Positions 8,701 to 9,777 of a stretch of 9,777 bases of DNA are shown one piece after another. Positions within the stretch are counted from its first letter, which is position 1. Every line of letters begins with the position of its first letter. The notes beneath the pieces are model-generated. The model saw only the letters and a program-made list of their open reading frames with translations. It was not told the DNA's origin and did no database searches. Source of the DNA: Ignavibacteria bacterium. Lineage in GTDB: Bacteria; Bacteroidota; Ignavibacteria; Kapaibacteriales; UBA4661. The stretch is from contig JAAFHM010000160.1 of NCBI GenBank assembly GCA_013298375.1, forward strand, positions 1 to 9,777. Reading direction: 5' to 3'. Position numbers and translations under genes: made by a program.

Positions 8701-8922
8701 CATACCAGAAACCGCGTCCTCAATAATTTTTGAGACGTTCGTTTCGACTTCCGTCGGGCTTGCACCCGGATAAATCGTCGTAATCACGACGACAGGTGGG
8801 CTGATTTTCGGCAAAAGATCGTATTTGAGCTGGATGTAGCCCATAATACCCAAAACGCCGAATATCGAAAAAAATACCACGACAAGCGTGGGGCGTTTGA
8901 TAGCGAGTTCTGTCATTGTCAT
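5704..8922 (-). CDS. RND family multidrug efflux pump, AcrB/HAE1-type inner-membrane subunit
   Basis: This full-length 1072-residue RND transporter exports substrates by proton antiport with the upstream adaptor and an outer-membrane channel not in the window. The start MTELAIKRPTLVVVFF is typical of the family. TM1 is at about 12-30, followed by a large periplasmic loop to about 337, TM2-TM7 (about 338-552), a second large loop, and TM8-TM12 (about 861-1014). The proton-relay residues are present: the Asp pair 401-402 in TM4 (GILVDDSIVVLENIY) and Lys928 in TM10 (GLVTKNAILIVD). This fits the HAE1 drug-efflux class better than metal exporters; the substrate is unknown. Two close ATGs exist: the one at 8922 overlaps the preceding stop as ATGA but is only 4 nt from AAGAAG (8927-8932), while the one at 8916 is 10 nt away. 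Either gives essentially the same protein. Confidence 0.96.
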   Translation of the reverse strand: MTMTELAIKRPTLVVVFFSIFGVLGIMGYIQLKYDLLPKISPPVVVITTIYPGASPTEVETNVSKIIEDAVSGMDKVSTIRSTSSEGRSSVIIELAQSANLDFSLQEAQRKVSQVSNFLPKDARTPIVARVALDEIPVIRMGVTSNMPNREFYQFIKDQLLPRFSKLSGVAQITPVGGEERQIKINLNADKVKSFGLSIPQVAGIIKASNLDFPTGKVKGSETQYVVRLAGKFTSLEEIKNIVLSRTRTGGEIRLVDIAEVQDGAKESVSISRVSGTTSVGLLVNKQSDANSVEVSKLVRKEITSIEKDFAAKNLKFTISQDGSLFTIDAADAVKHDLLIAVVLVAFVMMLFLHSLRSSLIVMVAIPTSLISTVAGMWAFGFSLNLMTLLAMSLVIGILVDDSIVVLENIYRHLEMGKDKRKASLDGRNEIGFAALSITMVDVVVFVPLALLPGIVGNILREFAVVVAISTLFSLIVSFTVTPVLASRFAKHEHLSGDTLMGRFALWFEGIFDKFTLWYKGVLVWALHHRKTTVLIVVMMLVASIALIPLGFIGSEFITQADRGEFSIQIELPPGATFEQTNQNTLMVEKIVSKIPEVQRTFVNVGAAASGFIGVFANNTAEINVTLFPMAERKRSTDDVMYDIKKLTAGIPGVKVRASPIGIFGSANEAPIQMVINGTSYEEVAKAAKQIRDIAAEVPGTADVRLSSEDGKPETRIEVDRAKMATFGLTINDVGSALRIALAGDDDTKFRDGSTEYSILISLDQFDRSKPESLGSLTFVNPRGQVVELQQFATIFQAVGPTQLQRENRNSAITLFSQVAGRPSGTVVQDIDKALIGKIPAGITYSYAGNQKNMQDSFQSMGIAIAIAILFVYFVMVALYDSYIYPFVVMFSVPVAIVGALLALALANKALGIFTMLGMIMLIGLVTKNAILIVDRTNQVKEEQGLSAYEALLEAGQLRLRPIVMTTVAMIVGMLPIAIGGGAGGEWKSGLGWALIGGLTSSMFLTLVLVPVVYIKFDHWRTSVPAFLRRVFRIKSEQEEYPTAKDLQPEGYTGGFEGAPALRSAVQDKDAQ
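6316..6337. repeat. Hexanucleotide tandem repeat within the pump gene
   Basis: AATCGC is repeated 3.7 times. On the coding strand it encodes the alternating Ile-Ala run of TM8 (about residues 862-870). Slippage by one unit would keep frame and add or remove one Ile-Ala pair. Confidence 0.7.
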
Positions 8923-9302
8923 AAGACTTCTTGAGTGTTAAGTTTTGAGTGTTGAGTGTTAAGTTTTCCAGTAGCGGTTTTAACGATTGCTGTAATGATG
9001 CGGATGATTTCTTGTATTTCGTTGAGATAAGATGTAAAATCGTGTGAGACAATTTGTGATGCCTGAAGTAGGCGAAGCCAATAACGTGTTTCTCGTGCTT
9101 CTTTTGAGGCAATAGACATTTTGGAGATAAAATCTTTCAGGCTTTGTGCCGCTTGCGCTTCGCTGACATTTGCACCAATACTTGTGCCACTCCGAAGGAG
9201 TTGTTTGGAGAGTACAAATTCTTTATGCTGTTGCAAATGCGAATACAACTTCACGATGCTCAAGGCAAACTCAAAACTCTTCTCTTCGATAACTTTCGCC
9301 AT
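8919..9302 (-). CDS. Four-helix-bundle protein (23S rRNA intervening-sequence protein family)
   Basis: This 127-residue protein matches the S23/IVP family (PF05635/TIGR02436 type). The diagnostic core is KSFEFALSIVKLY (8-20), SKQLLRSGTSIGANVSEAQA (32-51), DFISKMSIASKEARET (57-72) and YWLRLLQAS (74-82), followed by a fourth helix (about 92-110). Relatives lie inside intervening sequences of 23S rRNA genes in some bacteria or stand alone; the fold is a small helical bundle shared with the Avd accessory protein of diversity-generating retroelements. Molecular function is not established. A strong AAGGAG (9312-9317) sits 9 nt before the ATG, and the stop overlaps the pump start as ATGA, suggesting translational coupling. 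Oddly, the C-terminal tail (113-127, with KLNTQ repeated 7 residues apart) is encoded by the flanking heptamer repeat. Its place between adaptor and pump genes suggests insertion rather than an efflux role. Confidence 0.92.
   Translation of the reverse strand: MAKVIEEKSFEFALSIVKLYSHLQQHKEFVLSKQLLRSGTSIGANVSEAQAAQSLKDFISKMSIASKEARETRYWLRLLQASQIVSHDFTSYLNEIQEIIRIITAIVKTATGKLNTQHSKLNTQEVL
8933..8967. repeat. Heptamer repeat, pump-proximal inverted copy
   Basis: Five tandem 7-mers on the plus strand read GAGTGTT, AAGTTTT, GAGTGTT, GAGTGTT, AAGTTTT, giving an exact 14-bp direct repeat (8933-8946 and 8954-8967). Bases 8933-8963 form the inverted partner of 9418-9448. The repeat lies inside the end of the four-helix-bundle gene and directly abuts the pump's AAGAAG ribosome-binding site. 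Confidence 0.9.
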
Positions 9303-9333
9303 TGTATTTTTCTCCTTAGATAAGGCTTGGAAG

Positions 9334-9399
9334 ATAAATGATAAACTTCGCGCTCGGAAGCGTCATTTGTAAGACTTCTCCGCTTACCTCATCATTTAT
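9334..9399 (-). repeat. Nested inverted repeat in the four-helix-bundle gene leader
   Basis: ATAAATGAT (9334-9342) and ATCATTTAT (9391-9399) are exact reverse complements with a 48-nt loop. The loop holds alternative short stems, GTAAG with CTTAC (9369-9373 and 9383-9387) and AAGCG with CGCTT. Apart from this, the ribosome-binding site and the right inverted repeat, the gap 9303-9450 shows nothing recognisable; no clear promoter was found. Confidence 0.4.
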
Positions 9400-9417
9400 G
9401 CTCTAATATTGTCCTCA

Positions 9418-9448
9418 CTCAACACTTAACACTCAAAACTCAACACTT
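9418..9448. repeat. Heptamer repeat, adaptor-proximal inverted copy
   Basis: Its reverse complement reads AAGTGTT, GAGTTTT, GAGTGTT, AAGTGTT, GAG and matches 8933-8963 at 27 of 31 positions. All four differences are A/G transitions, two of which remain G-U pairs in the minus-strand transcript. It starts 2 bp after the adaptor stop codon. Confidence 0.9.
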
Positions 9449-9450
9449 CG

Positions 9451-9777
9451 TCATCGAACCACCGCCACGCTTGCGCCATCTTTCAAGTTATTCTGCCCAT
9501 TGACAACAATACTTTCACCGTCTTTTAAGCCCTGAACAATCGCCAGTTTGCCATCAGCTTCCGCACCAACACTGACCGTGCGCAAACGAGCCGTAGAGCC
9601 GTTTTCCACAACGTACACGTGGGCATCTTTCACGCTGCCGACCAGTGCTTCGCGGGGAATTGCTAAGAATTTATCGCGTTTGACGGAAATAAACGTCGCA
9701 CGGGCAAACATTCCTGCGCGGAGCGGGTTAGTCTTACTATTTGCCAATGCAATTTCGACAGGATAGGTATGCGCTTC
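9451..9777 (-). CDS. RND efflux periplasmic adaptor subunit (MFP/HlyD type), C-terminal part
   Basis: The frame is open to the right edge of the window, giving 108 visible residues to the TGA at 9453-9451; an apparent TTG start at 9747 is internal. The visible part is the end of the beta-barrel domain (TYPVEIALANS, then NPLRAGMFARATF), followed by the membrane-proximal domain (FLAIPREALVG, VYVVENG, then VQGLKDGESIVVNGQNNLKD). These are typical C-terminal features of AcrA/MdtA-type adaptors, which link the inner-membrane pump to the outer-membrane channel. The N-terminal lipoyl and hairpin regions lie outside the window. The gene is upstream of and co-directional with the pump gene, but 528 bp from it because the four-helix-bundle gene and its repeats intervene; such pairs are usually adjacent. 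Confidence 0.92.
   Translation of the reverse strand, partial: EAHTYPVEIALANSKTNPLRAGMFARATFISVKRDKFLAIPREALVGSVKDAHVYVVENGSTARLRTVSVGAEADGKLAIVQGLKDGESIVVNGQNNLKDGASVAVVR

Larger units (their letters stand above)
8933..9448. mobile_element. Putative IVS-like cassette bracketed by inverted repeats
   Basis: A 516-bp segment, ending in 31-bp inverted repeats (27/31 identical), holds essentially the whole four-helix-bundle gene and its leader. It fills the gap between the adaptor stop (2 bp away) and the pump ribosome-binding site. No transposase is encoded, so any mobility would be non-autonomous or past. The repeats and their positions are seen; calling it a mobile cassette is inference, and the boundaries are uncertain because a split direct duplication (8912-8931 and 9362-9379) suggests an alternative insert of about 9361-8932. 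Confidence 0.5.

Noticed and set aside
8919..9302. Diversity-generating retroelement accessory gene (Avd), because of the shared four-helix-bundle fold
   Set aside because: No reverse transcriptase, template repeat or variable repeat is visible, and the core motifs match the intervening-sequence-protein family.
8933..9448. CRISPR array suggested by the repeated heptamers
   Set aside because: The repeats are 7-bp tandem units without unique spacers, and the interval between the two clusters is a protein-coding gene.
8919..9451. A real 23S rRNA fragment around the intervening-sequence-type gene
   Set aside because: Both flanks are clearly protein-coding (adaptor and pump); no rRNA-like sequence is seen.

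Overview
The window looks like chromosomal DNA from the Bacteroidota/Chlorobiota (FCB) group. It carries a complete SusC/RagA plus RagB/SusD outer-membrane pair, the SusD-like lipoprotein has acidic residues just after its lipid-anchor cysteine, and the RND operon contains a stand-alone four-helix-bundle (23S rRNA intervening-sequence-protein type) gene of a kind common in that group. Genus cannot be set from the sequence alone. No rRNA, tRNA, CRISPR array, transposase or integrase is visible.

Layout. Bases 1-788 (+) hold the 3' part of a DUF1338-family enzyme (2-oxoadipate dioxygenase/decarboxylase-like) with its putative metal-binding residues. A strong hairpin at 811-842 serves as a shared terminator for this gene and the convergent minus-strand operon. 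Reading leftward on the minus strand, that operon is a SusC-like TonB-dependent receptor (5414-2439) followed by its SusD-like surface lipoprotein (2386-872). The 289-bp gap 5415-5703 holds the SusC control region: four TTAAC motifs at 10-11 bp spacing, an inverted fifth copy, a separate perfect inverted repeat, and the terminator of the next operon.

Bases 9777-5704 (minus strand) hold a tripartite efflux operon: the end of a periplasmic adaptor (MFP/HlyD type), a 127-residue four-helix-bundle protein, and a full 1072-residue RND pump. The four-helix-bundle gene occupies the adaptor-pump junction and is bracketed by 31-bp inverted repeats (27/31 identical) built of heptamers. One repeat starts 2 bp after the adaptor stop codon. 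The other encodes the C-terminal tail of the four-helix-bundle protein and ends directly at the pump's ribosome-binding site. In the mRNA these repeats could form a stem of about 30 bp enclosing the whole small gene, which recalls the intervening sequences of fragmented 23S rRNA. A 16-bp split duplication of the pump start region offers a competing view of the insertion boundaries. This junction is the most interesting part of the window.

Functionally, SusC and SusD should act together in TonB-dependent import of an unidentified ligand; no carbohydrate-active enzyme lies in the window to name it. The adaptor and pump should export compounds with a TolC-like channel that is not in the window.
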